Source of the DNA: Neobacillus niacini
GTDB taxonomy: Bacteria; Bacillota; Bacilli; Bacillales; Cytobacillaceae
Assembly: GCF_023715415.1 (NCBI RefSeq)
Contig: NZ_JAMBOB010000002.1
Span: forward strand, 372,001-436,000
DNA: 64,000 nucleotides
Direction: 5' to 3'
The position numbers and the translations under genes were made by a program. The notes beneath the pieces were generated by a model, which saw only the letters and a program-made list of their open reading frames with translations, did not search any database and was not told where the DNA came from. Every line of letters starts with the position of its first letter. The first letter of the stretch is position 1. Below, in pieces: positions 18,466 through 27,138 of this stretch.

Positions 18466-19029
18466 ATGAAGACATTCGTAAAACCACCTGCTTTATTGGT
18501 TTTAGACGTTCAAAAAGGCTTTGATGATTCCTATTGGGGGAAGCGTAACAATCCGCAGGCAGAGGAGAATATTTTAACACTCTTAACAGTTTGGAGAAAA
18601 CGGGGCTGGGAAGTCATTTATTCAAAGCATTTATCGTTATTGCCTAAATCACCTCTCAATTATCAAAATAAAGCAGGTGTTGAATTCAAGGAAATCATCC
18701 AACCCTTACCGCAAGAGGTTATTTTTCAAAAAAATGTTAACAGTGCGTTCATTGGGACAGAACTAGAATCGTACCTAAGAGATAAGCAGATGACTTCCGT
18801 TATAATTACAGGGTTATCAACACAACACTGTGTTTCTACCACCACAAGGATGAGTGGTAACTTAGGATTTGAAACGTTTCTTGTAGAAGATGCAACTGCT
18901 GCATACGAAATTACCGACCATAAAGGGAATACCCTTTCACCAGAGGATGTGCATAAGTATGAAATTGCAGCCTTACATAAGGAGTTTGCAACGATTGTTA
19001 CTACCGATGATGTATTGGCACAGATTTAG
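18466..19029 (+). CDS. isochorismatase-family cysteine hydrolase
   Basis: 187-residue alpha/beta hydrolase of the isochorismatase/nicotinamidase superfamily. Visible catalytic parts are the Asp in LLVLDVQKGF, the Lys in VIFQKNVNSAF and the Cys in IITGLSTQHCVSTT, so the Asp-Lys-Cys triad is complete. The metal-binding set of nicotinamidases (DxHxxxxxH) is not seen. The substrate, an amide or a vinyl ether, is unknown. Single gene with a terminator. Confidence 0.88.
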   Translation: MKTFVKPPALLVLDVQKGFDDSYWGKRNNPQAEENILTLLTVWRKRGWEVIYSKHLSLLPKSPLNYQNKAGVEFKEIIQPLPQEVIFQKNVNSAFIGTELESYLRDKQMTSVIITGLSTQHCVSTTTRMSGNLGFETFLVEDATAAYEITDHKGNTLSPEDVHKYEIAALHKEFATIVTTDDVLAQI

Positions 19030-19076
19030 TAGGTAAAGGCTAATTTATAGAATTTCATATGGAAAACAGAGGAGTA

Positions 19077-19102
19077 AGAGCAGTGTGCAGCTGCTCTTTT
19101 TT
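19077..19102 (+). terminator. terminator after the isochorismatase-like gene
   Basis: AGAGCAG/CTGCTCT stem with a 7-nt loop and a T run. Confidence 0.88.
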
Positions 19103-19165
19103 CTTGTGCGAATTTTGAATGGGCTGTAAAATAACTATCAATCACACAGATTGAGGGACCATATA

Positions 19166-19348
19166 ATGAAGAGATATACATTAATAAAGAATTACAGAGG
19201 TATTCATAAGAAAGGGACGATGTTCTTTCTTATCGCAGAATCAGAGTTTATCGGTGTAAAAGAGTTCGTGTTACAAACCGTGAAATTGGATGGAAAAATC
19301 ATCCTAACTGAAAAAGAACTGAAGGATTACTTTAGGCAATTGTATTAA
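19166..19348 (+). CDS. small basic hypothetical protein
   Basis: 60-residue soluble protein rich in Lys and aromatic residues (MKRYTLIKNYRGIHKKGTMF); it could be a single small beta domain. The ATG at 19166 follows GAGGGA at proper spacing. No family recognised. Confidence 0.6.
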   Translation: MKRYTLIKNYRGIHKKGTMFFLIAESEFIGVKEFVLQTVKLDGKIILTEKELKDYFRQLY

Positions 19349-19479
19349 TTATTAAGAAAACAAATAATTATTTGTAAATAAACATTTTTCGTATGAAATT
19401 TTATTAATCTTCAGCTAAAATTAATTTAGAATTGTATTTTATTGACCTCTATCCAATAAAAATTAGGAGTTGGATGAAG

Positions 19480-20088
19480 ATGTGGTCTTTTATTTCCAAA
19501 AGGAAAAAGAAAGACAAATTAGAAAGTCTGAATGTGATGTCCATACAAAAAAGTACGAAAGTGGACGAAATTGAAAAAATTTCTAATACTCTTAAGGAAG
19601 TACTTTGCCAAACTTCAAATGAAATCGTCTTTTTATGTGTTGGATCAGATCGGTCCACAGGTGACTCACTCGGTCCAATGGTGGGGACCATGCTGAAGGA
19701 AAAGAATATTCCATTTCCGGTTTATGGGACTTTAGAACAACCCGTTCATGCACTAAATATAAAAAAAGTTATCAAGGAAATCCATAAAACATATAAAGAA
19801 CCTTATATTTTTGGAATTGACGCTTGTTTGGGGGATGAAGGGAAAATAGGATCGGTTTTTATAAAAGAGGGAGCCTTTATTCCAGGAAATGCGGTGAATA
19901 ACATATTACCCAGTGTGGGTAATTACCACTTGAAGGCCATTGTGAATTATCTGGATCCACTCTCACCGGTACAGTCTCTAAATAGCACTCGTTTGTATAC
20001 CGTTAAAGTTCTTGCAGAAATAGTAACGGAAATTATCACTAGGGCTGCATTTGATGATGGGAACGTTAATAATAATCAAGTAACGTAA
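19480..20088 (+). CDS. YyaC-like spore protein (DUF1256, GPR-like fold)
   Basis: About 202 residues. FLCVGSDRSTGDSLGPMVGTML and FGIDACLGDEGKIGSV match the YyaC/DUF1256 family of forespore proteins, which resemble the germination protease GPR and hydrogenase-maturation proteases through the conserved Asp residues. In B. subtilis the family is sporulation-specific. The N-terminus is lysine-rich. I place the start at ATG 19480, 10 bases after AGGAG; ATG 19474 is possible but too close. Function in spores is not established. Confidence 0.85.
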   Translation: MWSFISKRKKKDKLESLNVMSIQKSTKVDEIEKISNTLKEVLCQTSNEIVFLCVGSDRSTGDSLGPMVGTMLKEKNIPFPVYGTLEQPVHALNIKKVIKEIHKTYKEPYIFGIDACLGDEGKIGSVFIKEGAFIPGNAVNNILPSVGNYHLKAIVNYLDPLSPVQSLNSTRLYTVKVLAEIVTEIITRAAFDDGNVNNNQVT

Positions 20089-20153
20089 TGTTTCACTTAG
20101 TAAAAAATGTACCGCAATAATCTTCTTGCTAGGGAAAAATGCCTAAAAAATGT

Positions 20154-20174
20154 TATAATTGGTATAAAGTATAC
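20154..20174 (+). promoter_or_regulatory. -10 element with overlapping GntR operator (autoregulation)
   Basis: TATAAT at 20154-20159 runs directly into TTGGTATAAAGTATACGG, an imperfect copy of the TGGTATAC palindrome found across 20-34 kb. The position just downstream of the -10 suits repression of the GntR gene that follows. No convincing -35 box was seen. Confidence 0.5.
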
Positions 20175-20196
20175 GGAGTTTGAAGAAGGAGGAAAA

Positions 20197-20862
20197 ATGG
20201 TAAGTAATTGGACGGAGGATAATTTAATCTCGATTCGTGAGAGGGTTTATATCCACATTAAAGATTTGATTTTAGAAGGAGAGTTCAAAGCAGGCGATCG
20301 TTTAGTGGAGAGGGAATTGGCAGAAAGATTGAATATTAGTCGTACGCCTATACGTGAAGCATTATTTCGTTTAGAATCACAAGGATTTGTGAAAACCGTA
20401 CCTAGAAAAGGTGTCATTGTTGCAGATATCTCGGAAAAAGAAATCATTGAGGTATTTACAATCCTCTCATCTCTTGAAGTATTGGCTGCCAAATTAGCTG
20501 TCCAAAAGTTAGACGATAGTACAAAAAATAAATTCATCGAATGTATTAAAAAAGTGGAAGCAGCTTTGCAAGATAAAAGAGAATCGGATTATGCAGATAT
20601 CCACTTTGAAATCAATCATCTTTTATACAGTGCTGCTAACAATACTAAATTATATGAGATTCTTAGTGGATTATCGGATTATATCAAAGCATTTGCAAAG
20701 CTTGGCCATAAAAAAACCGGAAGAGCAGAACAGGCAATGGAAGAGCATATAAGAATTATGGAAGCCATTGTGAATCAAGAAACAGAAATGGCAGAATTTC
20801 TTACAAAAATTCATATTGAAAATGCGAGAAAGGCCTACATTGAATCTGTTAAAAAAGGATAG
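20197..20862 (+). CDS. FadR-subfamily GntR regulator (FCD domain), copy 1
   Basis: 221-residue regulator: GntR winged helix (about 8-75; ERELAERLNISRTPIREALFRLESQGFV) and a helical FCD ligand-binding domain (about 90-215). Conserved metal/ligand residues are visible (DIHFEINHLLYSAA, MEEHIRIMEAI). It is closely similar to the regulator at 32840-33529 (shared RTPIREALFRLESQGFVKTV, PRKGV and MAE...IHIENA/SKKAYI segments). Start at 20197 follows a perfect AAGGAGG. It probably binds the TGGTATACCA-type sites, including one in its own promoter. Confidence 0.92.
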   Translation: MVSNWTEDNLISIRERVYIHIKDLILEGEFKAGDRLVERELAERLNISRTPIREALFRLESQGFVKTVPRKGVIVADISEKEIIEVFTILSSLEVLAAKLAVQKLDDSTKNKFIECIKKVEAALQDKRESDYADIHFEINHLLYSAANNTKLYEILSGLSDYIKAFAKLGHKKTGRAEQAMEEHIRIMEAIVNQETEMAEFLTKIHIENARKAYIESVKKG

Positions 20863-20870
20863 GGCAAAAA

Positions 20871-20915
20871 ACAAAAGAAAGAAAGAGCTAATCTATAGCT
20901 CTTTCTTTCTTTTGT
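20871..20915. terminator. bidirectional terminator
   Basis: A 20-bp perfect inverted repeat (20871-20890/20896-20915) with a 5-nt loop; A- and T-rich flanks serve both converging genes. Confidence 0.9.
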
Positions 20916-21722
20916 TTATACACCGATTACAATGGAAGAGGTTAGGTTTTTTAACACCTTGGCGACACTCATCGCTACAATAGGACTTGATTTAGGATTT
21001 TGTTGGTATGGTTGATTTTGGACAGATATCTCAATCTCGCCAAAAAATCCTTTCGCCTTAATGGTATGAAGATTACGTTGTATGGTGGGATCGACATAAA
21101 CTTGAACATTCGTTTTTTCAAAGCCAATTCCTGCTAGACTTAATGTAGCGGAGACGTTGACATTTTCAGGGAATAATTTTGCAGCATTTCTTGCATTCCC
21201 TTCAAAAATACAATGGGGCTCAGAAATCGTTTCTAGGTTAACTTTTTCCTCCGCAATCGTTCCGTACCAACTTTTTACTGGTTTCCTCGTAATAAGGGTA
21301 ATCTCTTCAATTTCACCTAAAACCCCAGCAGCAATTCTATCTAAACCACCTATAGCAGCAGACGGAATTAAAATTTGTTTGTTGTTTTCTTGTGCTGCTT
21401 TATGGAGTGTATCCAGAAACTCATTGTCAGCTAACGCACCCACCGAAATGACAACTAAATGACTCCCACTTTCCAAGGCTTTTTTTCCGTATAATTGTAA
21501 AGCATGATGACCTGCAGCTTCTATTACAATATCTAAATCTTGATTGAAAAAAAACTCTTCATCGTTCGTGATGGAAAAAGGAAGCTGTAAAAGCTCCTCC
21601 GTTTGATTTGGGTTTCTGACAAGAACGCTTTGTAGCTTAATATCACCAGCTTGCTGGGATTGAATTAATTTTGCAATACCTTTTCCTATAGTTCCATAAC
21701 CAATGATTCCAGCTTTTAGCAT
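20916..21722 (-). CDS. aspartate dehydrogenase-like protein (NadX family)
   Basis: 268-residue NAD(P)-dependent dehydrogenase. Rossmann motif GYGTIGKGIA at the N-terminus, IVIEAAGHHALQ, VVISVGALAD, and the DUF108 catalytic-domain sequence ITLITRKPVKSWYGT with NVNVSATLSLAGIGF. The family deaminates L-aspartate to iminoaspartate/oxaloacetate in NAD synthesis or amino-acid breakdown. No nadA/nadC is adjacent, so a catabolic or anabolic role within the neighbouring GntR-controlled set is more likely (inference). Confidence 0.85.
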   Translation of the reverse strand: MLKAGIIGYGTIGKGIAKLIQSQQAGDIKLQSVLVRNPNQTEELLQLPFSITNDEEFFFNQDLDIVIEAAGHHALQLYGKKALESGSHLVVISVGALADNEFLDTLHKAAQENNKQILIPSAAIGGLDRIAAGVLGEIEEITLITRKPVKSWYGTIAEEKVNLETISEPHCIFEGNARNAAKLFPENVNVSATLSLAGIGFEKTNVQVYVDPTIQRNLHTIKAKGFFGEIEISVQNQPYQQNPKSSPIVAMSVAKVLKNLTSSIVIGV

Positions 21723-21905
21723 AATACAACCACCTCATATTATTTTTGAAAGATTAGTAACGTTAAATTAGTAAAAACTCTGTTAGATTTCCTTACAACT
21801 TTCTACTATAAACCATTAAACCATGATATCGTAAACGTAATAAAAGTTTAATTAGGAGTAATATCCCAGGATAGAAAGGAGAAATGGTAAATATTGCATA
21901 AACTA

Positions 21906-21925
21906 TTTGGTATACGATATACCGA
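21906..21925. promoter_or_regulatory. GntR-type operator (palindrome)
   Basis: TTTGGTATACGATATACCGA, with perfect arms GGTATA/TATACC around a 3-nt centre. The site lies between the aspartate-dehydrogenase-like gene and permease A, which are divergent. The 677-base gap 21723-22399 holds this site, a cre box and two further palindromes, but no gene I can support. Confidence 0.65.
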
Positions 21926-22099
21926 TTTTTCACTCTATTTTACCTAAATCTATCAAATTTAGCAATAGAGTAATTTTAAAATACAAAAATATCAAAATAT
22001 TTAAAATTATTTGCACGATTAACTCATTGATGTTATTATGTTTTATAAGGTGTTTATAGTGATAATTTTTGGGGGGGTGGTTAGGGTACAAATAAAATT

Positions 22100-22113
22100 T
22101 GAAAGCGTTATCT
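22100..22113. promoter_or_regulatory. cre box upstream of permease A
   Basis: TGAAAGCGTTATCT matches the CcpA consensus TGWAARCGYTWNCW at all positions, about 290 bases before the permease start. It suggests carbon catabolite control. Confidence 0.6.
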
Positions 22114-22199
22114 TTGATTGGTTGAAAATCATTTGTTAGCAACGTGATTAAGCAAGGACTCATATTTTTTTTAAAATGAAAGAAATTTTTTATATTACT

Positions 22200-22244
22200 A
22201 TGGTATACAATCTACAATGCACAATATACAAATCTTGTATATTG
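22200..22244. promoter_or_regulatory. GntR-type operator plus second palindrome
   Basis: ATGGTATACAA at 22200-22210 is followed by a perfect inverted repeat CAATATACAA-ATC-TTGTATATTG (22222-22244). Both are close relatives of the TGGTATACCA motif and could form a double operator for permease A. Confidence 0.6.
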
Positions 22245-22399
22245 GCAAACATCTATGTACCTATTTTTAAAAATGAGGGAATACATAAATTTGGCAGCTA
22301 GCAGAATCATTACCTCATCAAACTTTGCAAACTTGAAATTTCTCGCCATCCATAAATGGATCCTGAACCAAAAAAATGCGGAGAGTCGGAGGGGAATAT

Positions 22400-23848
22400 A
22401 TGGAATTAACATTAGCTCATTGGATTTATGCTCTTGTAACTGTTTCTGTCATTACTACGATGCTATTTAGAAAAGGTGTTGTATTACCTGTCATCATAGG
22501 TACTTTTTTAGTAGCGGTAGTATATAAAGGAAACTTAATCTCAGGATTTCAGGCAGTCTTCAATGCAAACCTCGTTGCTGCTAAGGAGCTATTCAGCATT
22601 TTCTTAATTATCTCCCTAATGATTGCACTACTTAATTCATTAAGAGATTTAGGTGCTGACAAAAAACTAATTATTCCCATTCAAAAAATAATGGTTAACG
22701 GACATGTATCATACTTGGTACTAATGGTCGTGACCTATGTCATATCCTTGTTTTTCTGGCCAACACCAGCTGTCCCTCTTATTTGTGCTTTATTAGTACC
22801 GGCTGCAGTCCGTGCAGGATTGCCTGTCATGACAGCTGCTATGGTGGTTGTTATTGCTGGTCAAGGGATGGCACTCTCATCCGACTATATTATGCAAGTT
22901 GCTCCTATGCTTAGTGCAAAGGCAGCAGGAATTGAGAAAACTTTAGTTACAGATAGAGGCTTAATTCTTTCACTGATAACAGGTTTTAGTGCATTAGGTA
23001 TGGTCTATTTTGCACACCGGAAATCAATCGTGAAAAGTTCCAATGTAGATTCTAATATGAATTTTACAGGGGATAATGCATTTTTTAATGTTGCGGATGA
23101 ACTTGCTGCTACTACTGAAGAAAGTGCTGTGCTAGAAAATAGAAAGAATAAATGGAGTAAGAGATTCGCAGTCTTAGTCCCATTATCCATGCTGGCTGTG
23201 ATGATTTATATGTTCCAATCCAAATTCTCTGGTGGTGCGGGTTTTGAAGGAACAGATGGTGCAGCTTTTGTTGGTGGTGTGGCGGCAGTTCTATTAATCC
23301 TTGCAACCATTGCTTTTAACCGAATCCATGCGCTTGATAAAATTAGTGATCATATTACTGAAGGTTTTGTATTTGCATTCAGAGCCATGGCCCCAGTTAT
23401 TCCGATTGCAGGTTTCTTCTTCATGGGGAGTGGGGATTTTACACCAAGTATACTTTCACTTGACGCAGAAGCTGCGAAGCCGGCATTCCTATTTGATATG
23501 ATTCAGGCAGGACAGACTTTTATTCCTCAAAACTCCTTTATTGCTGGTTTTGGTATTTTGATTGTTGGATTAATAACCGGGTTAGACGGCTCCGGGTTCT
23601 CAGGGCTTCCGTTGACAGGTGCTCTGTCTGGAGCATTAGCGAACGGAAGTAGTATTGATCCTTCGACCATGGCAGCAATTGGTCAAATGGGTGCGATTTG
23701 GGGTGGAGGAACCATTGTAGCTTGGTCTTCTCTTGTTGCAGTGGCTGGCTTCTTACAATTATCGCCGATTGAACTTGCCAGAAAGAACTTCATTCCTGTT
23801 TTGACTGGTTTATTCATTGCAACATTAATAGCTTTATTAATTTGGTAA
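22400..23848 (+). CDS. multi-TM permease A (ion-transporter-superfamily-like)
   Basis: 482-residue integral membrane protein with about 12 hydrophobic segments. Motifs include TPAVPLICALLVPAAVRAGLP, GQGMALSSDYIMQVAPM and GLDGSGFSGLPLTGAL; re-entrant-like glycine/serine-rich segments in both halves suggest the GntP/DcuC/CitM-type ion-transporter superfamily for carboxylates. Exact substrate unknown. The ATG at 22400 follows GGAGGGG. Several GntR-type operators and a cre box lie upstream. Confidence 0.75.
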   Translation: MELTLAHWIYALVTVSVITTMLFRKGVVLPVIIGTFLVAVVYKGNLISGFQAVFNANLVAAKELFSIFLIISLMIALLNSLRDLGADKKLIIPIQKIMVNGHVSYLVLMVVTYVISLFFWPTPAVPLICALLVPAAVRAGLPVMTAAMVVVIAGQGMALSSDYIMQVAPMLSAKAAGIEKTLVTDRGLILSLITGFSALGMVYFAHRKSIVKSSNVDSNMNFTGDNAFFNVADELAATTEESAVLENRKNKWSKRFAVLVPLSMLAVMIYMFQSKFSGGAGFEGTDGAAFVGGVAAVLLILATIAFNRIHALDKISDHITEGFVFAFRAMAPVIPIAGFFFMGSGDFTPSILSLDAEAAKPAFLFDMIQAGQTFIPQNSFIAGFGILIVGLITGLDGSGFSGLPLTGALSGALANGSSIDPSTMAAIGQMGAIWGGGTIVAWSSLVAVAGFLQLSPIELARKNFIPVLTGLFIATLIALLIW

Positions 23849-23881
23849 CAAAAATAAATTATACTTAGATGAAAAATTGAG

Positions 23882-23929
23882 GGGCTATCGGCAAAGTCAA
23901 ATCAGACCAAGCTAATAGCCCTGTTTTTT
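23882..23929 (+). terminator. terminator after permease A
   Basis: GGGCTAT/ATAGCCC stem with a 26-nt loop, then TG and six T. Confidence 0.65.
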
Positions 23930-23960
23930 ATGTTTAATATAATATGGAGAGGTGAAAATT

Positions 23961-24647
23961 TTGAAGAAAGTAAAAGTGTGTTTAGTTGGTATTGGTAAAT
24001 TGGGGAAAGCTTTAATGGAACACTGGAACAGTGCGAATCTGTCAATAGGAGTTTATCATCCTTCAATAACGAAAACCGAAGATTTTGTTCAACACTATCA
24101 AAATAGTTACCTTTTGACCCCTGGTAAATTTAACGAAATCGATGTATTCATATTGGCACTTCCAGCGAAGGAGGTAATCCCTTTTATTTCAAATGAAATG
24201 ATAAAAGTGCAACCAATTTCTTCTATTAATATTGTTAATATGGCAACGGCGATAAATACAAATGATCTTAAAAATAGTTTCCCATCCTTAAATGTTTTTG
24301 GTGTCAAATATATGGGGCAATGGAGAGATTTATTGGAGAATGGCAATGGTTTATTTATTACAGAGGCAGCTTTACCAAAGCAAATTGAGGATTTGTTTCT
24401 ACCCTTAGGTCAAGTGAAAATAGACCTGGAGAATAATTTGATTAAAGTAAATAGGTTGGCAACGTACCATGCATTAAAAACAGCTATTGCGATTGAGAAG
24501 GTTATGACAAAATATCAATACTCACCTGAGTATTCGAAAAGGGCATTAACATCCCTAGCACCTGAAGTGATCCGTTCCTATAGTAACGGAACTCTTGGTC
24601 ACTTTGCAAAAGAAATTCTAAAAGAAATTGAGTCAGAAAAAGAATAA
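23961..24647 (+). CDS. Rossmann-fold NAD(P) oxidoreductase (ProC/F420-reductase-like)
   Basis: 228-residue protein with an N-terminal dinucleotide fold (VCLVGIGKLGKALMEHW; IDVFILALPAKEV; INIVNMATAI) and a helical C-terminal part. It resembles the NADP-binding domain of pyrroline-5-carboxylate reductase, 3-hydroxyisobutyrate dehydrogenase and F420-dependent reductases, but no specific family could be fixed. A TTG at 23961 is the probable start, 8 bases after GGAGAGG. Confidence 0.65.
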   Translation: MKKVKVCLVGIGKLGKALMEHWNSANLSIGVYHPSITKTEDFVQHYQNSYLLTPGKFNEIDVFILALPAKEVIPFISNEMIKVQPISSINIVNMATAINTNDLKNSFPSLNVFGVKYMGQWRDLLENGNGLFITEAALPKQIEDLFLPLGQVKIDLENNLIKVNRLATYHALKTAIAIEKVMTKYQYSPEYSKRALTSLAPEVIRSYSNGTLGHFAKEILKEIESEKE

Positions 24648-24654
24648 AGGAATG

Positions 24655-24694
24655 AAAAAACCAGAAGTTGAATTGTACCAGCTCCTGGTTTTTT
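24655..24694. terminator. bidirectional terminator
   Basis: AAAAAACCAG/CTGGTTTTTT stem (24655-24664/24685-24694) between converging genes. Confidence 0.8.
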
Positions 24695-24713
24695 CTTTGT
24701 TTTAATTTCCTCA

Positions 24714-26099
24714 TCAGCCAGTAAATACTTGCAAGAGAATCAAGTAAAGCATAACGATGATGATATACGATGAGGCAAAGGCAATATTCCAATTTGATAC
24801 TTTATAAGAAGTATCTTTTACAAGATTCGACATAAGTCCTAATGTCGCATTATAAGGACCTACTAAGAAAGAAGCGACTGCCCCAGCCAACATGGCCACT
24901 GTTAGTATGTGTGGATTAAGACCAAGGGCAGAAATGTCCAAGCCTCCTGTCATCAGTGCCAGTGAAACCGCTGGATGAAGTCCTAAGAAGGCTAAAGCTA
25001 AAGGGACCAAGGGAAGTAGAATCATAAAGATTTCCACACCAGCCACGTCAATAAATGTCAAAATCCAATCATTCAACCATTCATTAGTATGGGAGATTGT
25101 GATGGTCGAGATAAAAAAACCGGCCGATAGAAAAATAAAAAATTGGTCTTTCATACTGATTGAAAAGGAGTGAAAATGTTTTAATAATTGACTGCCAAAT
25201 TCTGCTCCTTTTTTTAGGAATAGGGACCAAGCAAGTGCAAATGGAATGACAAGAAATGAGACTAGAATTAAAAACGAATAATGAAACAGTGACTCAGCTA
25301 TTGATATGGCAATAACAAAAATAAGAATCGCTAAGAAAATTTGCAATATCCTGATTGGAGAATTCACTTGACACTGTTCAATACTTGCTGCTGTTTCATG
25401 AGCAGAAACGTCTTGAACAGAAGAAGTAAGCATCTTCTTCGCTCTACGTGCTCCAATGAACCAATCCATCCCCAAACCTAAAATGCTTAGTGGAATCACA
25501 TAGGGTAAAATGGAGATCCAGCGTACGTCGGTTACAGAGATAACAATACCTACGATGGGGGTAACCGGAGCCCACAAGAGGGGCATGGCAAACCCTCTAG
25601 TAATCGCTCTACTCATAAATCGTTCTTTATTTTCAACTGAAAACATGTTCAATGATGGGCGTATCGAATAATAGGTCATCGGCAAAGTTGCGAGATTCAT
25701 AAAAATACTAAAAAAATACGAAATACCTGAGGTTATGATATATAACTGACCAGAATTTTTTACCTTTTTTTGAATAATCGTTTGGATGCCGCCGCTATAT
25801 CCTCCTAATTTAATTGGGATTCCTAGAATAGGAACTAGGGTAAATAAAGTAATCAAATCAAGCATGGGTCCAAAAGATAATATGTACTCATACCATTGTG
25901 CTTCGGATTTCCATAACAGTGCGAACCCCAAAAGCAGGAATGCCCCCCCTAATAGTTGAACGGAGCGTTTAGCAAGAAAAAATGTGCAACAGACAATAAT
26001 AAAACATAGAATCGATAGCAGGACGCTAAAGTCGAGTTGAGGCAGTAAAGTAGATAATAAAAACATAAAAATAACGAATAAAAATAAGAATCTTAACAT
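24714..26099 (-). CDS. multi-TM permease B
   Basis: 461-residue integral membrane protein with 11-13 hydrophobic segments. A long central loop (about 215-240) separates the halves, and glycine-rich segments such as LGIPIKLGGYSGGIQ and FLVGPYNATLGLMSNLV are visible. The general plan fits an ion-transporter-type carboxylate or Na+-coupled carrier, but I do not recognise the family. Its promoter region (26100-26300) contains two GntR-type operators, so it probably belongs with permease A to the same regulon. Confidence 0.7.
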   Translation of the reverse strand: MLRFLFLFVIFMFLLSTLLPQLDFSVLLSILCFIIVCCTFFLAKRSVQLLGGAFLLLGFALLWKSEAQWYEYILSFGPMLDLITLFTLVPILGIPIKLGGYSGGIQTIIQKKVKNSGQLYIITSGISYFFSIFMNLATLPMTYYSIRPSLNMFSVENKERFMSRAITRGFAMPLLWAPVTPIVGIVISVTDVRWISILPYVIPLSILGLGMDWFIGARRAKKMLTSSVQDVSAHETAASIEQCQVNSPIRILQIFLAILIFVIAISIAESLFHYSFLILVSFLVIPFALAWSLFLKKGAEFGSQLLKHFHSFSISMKDQFFIFLSAGFFISTITISHTNEWLNDWILTFIDVAGVEIFMILLPLVPLALAFLGLHPAVSLALMTGGLDISALGLNPHILTVAMLAGAVASFLVGPYNATLGLMSNLVKDTSYKVSNWNIAFASSYIIIVMLYLILLQVFTG

Positions 26100-26156
26100 A
26101 GCAACACCCTGCTTTTTTGTATTTGGTCCATATCCTAAAACAGTAAACTATATTTC

Positions 26157-26170
26157 TTTGGTATACCAAA
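26157..26170. promoter_or_regulatory. GntR-type operator, perfect palindrome
   Basis: TTTGGTATACCAAA is a perfect 14-bp palindrome, the best single copy of the motif in the window. It lies 58 bases before the permease B start on the minus strand. Confidence 0.75.
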
Positions 26171-26212
26171 CATGAGATTTGTTCACCATTTATACACATT
26201 ATACACTGTTTA

Positions 26213-26232
26213 TTTGGTATATGGTATACAAT
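26213..26232. promoter_or_regulatory. GntR-type operator, tandem
   Basis: TTTGGTATATGGTATACAAT holds two overlapping copies of TGGTATA; together with 26157-26170 it forms a double site between permease B and the small gene at 26305. Confidence 0.65.
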
Positions 26233-26304
26233 TTACTTGTAATTTCTTCAATACCATTATACAATAAGGGTAAGCAATACATGATAATAATAGGGGGAAT
26301 CGGG

Positions 26305-26391
26305 ATGTTTAATTTTCTTTTTGGATCAAAAAAGGCTATGGAAAAAGCTGAAAAGAAGTTAGCGCGTTTAAGAAAAACATTAAATTTTTAA
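26305..26391 (+). CDS. 28-residue basic peptide
   Basis: Short frame beginning MFNFLFGSKKAMEKAEKK and ending in ...TLNF. It is preceded by a GGGGGA ribosome site and followed by a strong terminator, so it has the layout of a real small gene. It has a hydrophobic N-terminus and a Lys/Arg-rich amphipathic helix. Function unknown. Confidence 0.5.
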   Translation: MFNFLFGSKKAMEKAEKKLARLRKTLNF

Positions 26392-26416
26392 ACTTCCTTC
26401 CAATATAATAGAAAAA

Positions 26417-26464
26417 GCCATCACGGGGGGGGCTGGTTAACAGCCCCGGAGTGGTGGTTTTTTT
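26417..26464 (+). terminator. strong terminator after the 28-residue gene
   Basis: CCATCAC...GTGGTGG outer stem and a GGGGCTG/CAGCCCC inner stem with a GTTAA loop, followed by seven T. Confidence 0.9.
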
Positions 26465-26480
26465 CGTTCTCAAATGACTA

Positions 26481-26512
26481 AAAAAACCGGAGATGAGTGG
26501 GTCAGCTCCGGT
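26481..26512 (-). terminator. terminator of the 26546-26881 gene (minus strand)
   Basis: ACCGGAG/CTCCGGT stem with a 13-nt loop; six A at 26481-26486 are the T run on the minus strand. Confidence 0.85.
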
Positions 26513-26545
26513 TACGTAATAATTGAATAGCTTAGATTTCTTATC

Positions 26546-26881
26546 TTATGAAGCTACTTCAGTTGCTTTCACTAGCTTGGAATGAATGGAATCTTCACTA
26601 TTCCCTGATGCTCTGACAATTTCATTTAATTCTTCACGTGCCGCTTCAATCGTTTCAAATCTTTCGAAAAACTTCACAGCAATGTGGTTTACATAATCCT
26701 TACCTTCAAATTCTTCAAATAATTGAATCTTAATACTTTCATCGAGTACTTTAGCAATCGTGTATTTTGCTTTCAATTTATCAAAGAAATAAAAGTTATA
26801 GGTCTCAACGGTCTCTAGCCCTGCATTATCAAGAATGGTTTGAAAAGTATCTTTATTTGTAAGTACAATATAGTTCCCCAT
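26546..26881 (-). CDS. hypothetical protein in the GntR regulon region
   Basis: 111-residue acidic soluble protein, not recognised. It begins MGNYIVLTNKDTFQTILDNA; the middle has alternating charged/aromatic strands (ETYNFYFFDKLKAKYTIAKVL) and a helical C-terminus. No cysteines and no membrane segment. The ATG at 26881 follows AAGGAG. It is divergent from the first ferredoxin gene, sharing a promoter region with a GntR-type operator, so it probably belongs to the same pathway. Confidence 0.6.
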   Translation of the reverse strand: MGNYIVLTNKDTFQTILDNAGLETVETYNFYFFDKLKAKYTIAKVLDESIKIQLFEEFEGKDYVNHIAVKFFERFETIEAAREELNEIVRASGNSEDSIHSKLVKATEVAS

Positions 26882-26964
26882 TATACACACTCCTTCTATT
26901 TTTTCTTTTTGATATAGGTTTTCCTTGAAAATGTAAGTATGTAAGAACCACCTCTCAATTTGAT

Positions 26965-26980
26965 ATTTTGTATACCAAAT
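26965..26980. promoter_or_regulatory. GntR-type operator between hypothetical gene and ferredoxin 1
   Basis: ATTTTGTATACCAAAT, one half-site identical to the consensus. A degenerate copy (TTTGGTCTACAA) lies at 27110-27121 just before ferredoxin 1. Confidence 0.65.
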
Positions 26981-27138
26981 ACCTTACAAGTAGTTTATCT
27001 TAAGTTATCAAAATGTTCAATGGTATATTCTAATTTTTTAAAAAATTATAAAAACTTCTTTTCTTCTTAGGTAAATTGATTGTATAATTCTTAAAAAGCA
27101 TCAAATTCTTTGGTCTACAATCAGAAAGGGGATATTTT

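Noticed and set aside
21930..22163. A minus-strand frame of 77 codons in the gap before permease A.
   Set aside because: Low-complexity AT-rich sequence with no ribosome site and overlapping regulatory palindromes; a spurious frame.
24714..26099. Permease B as part of the aspartate or citrate transporter families by name.
   Set aside because: No family-defining motif could be recognised, so only a general permease call is given.
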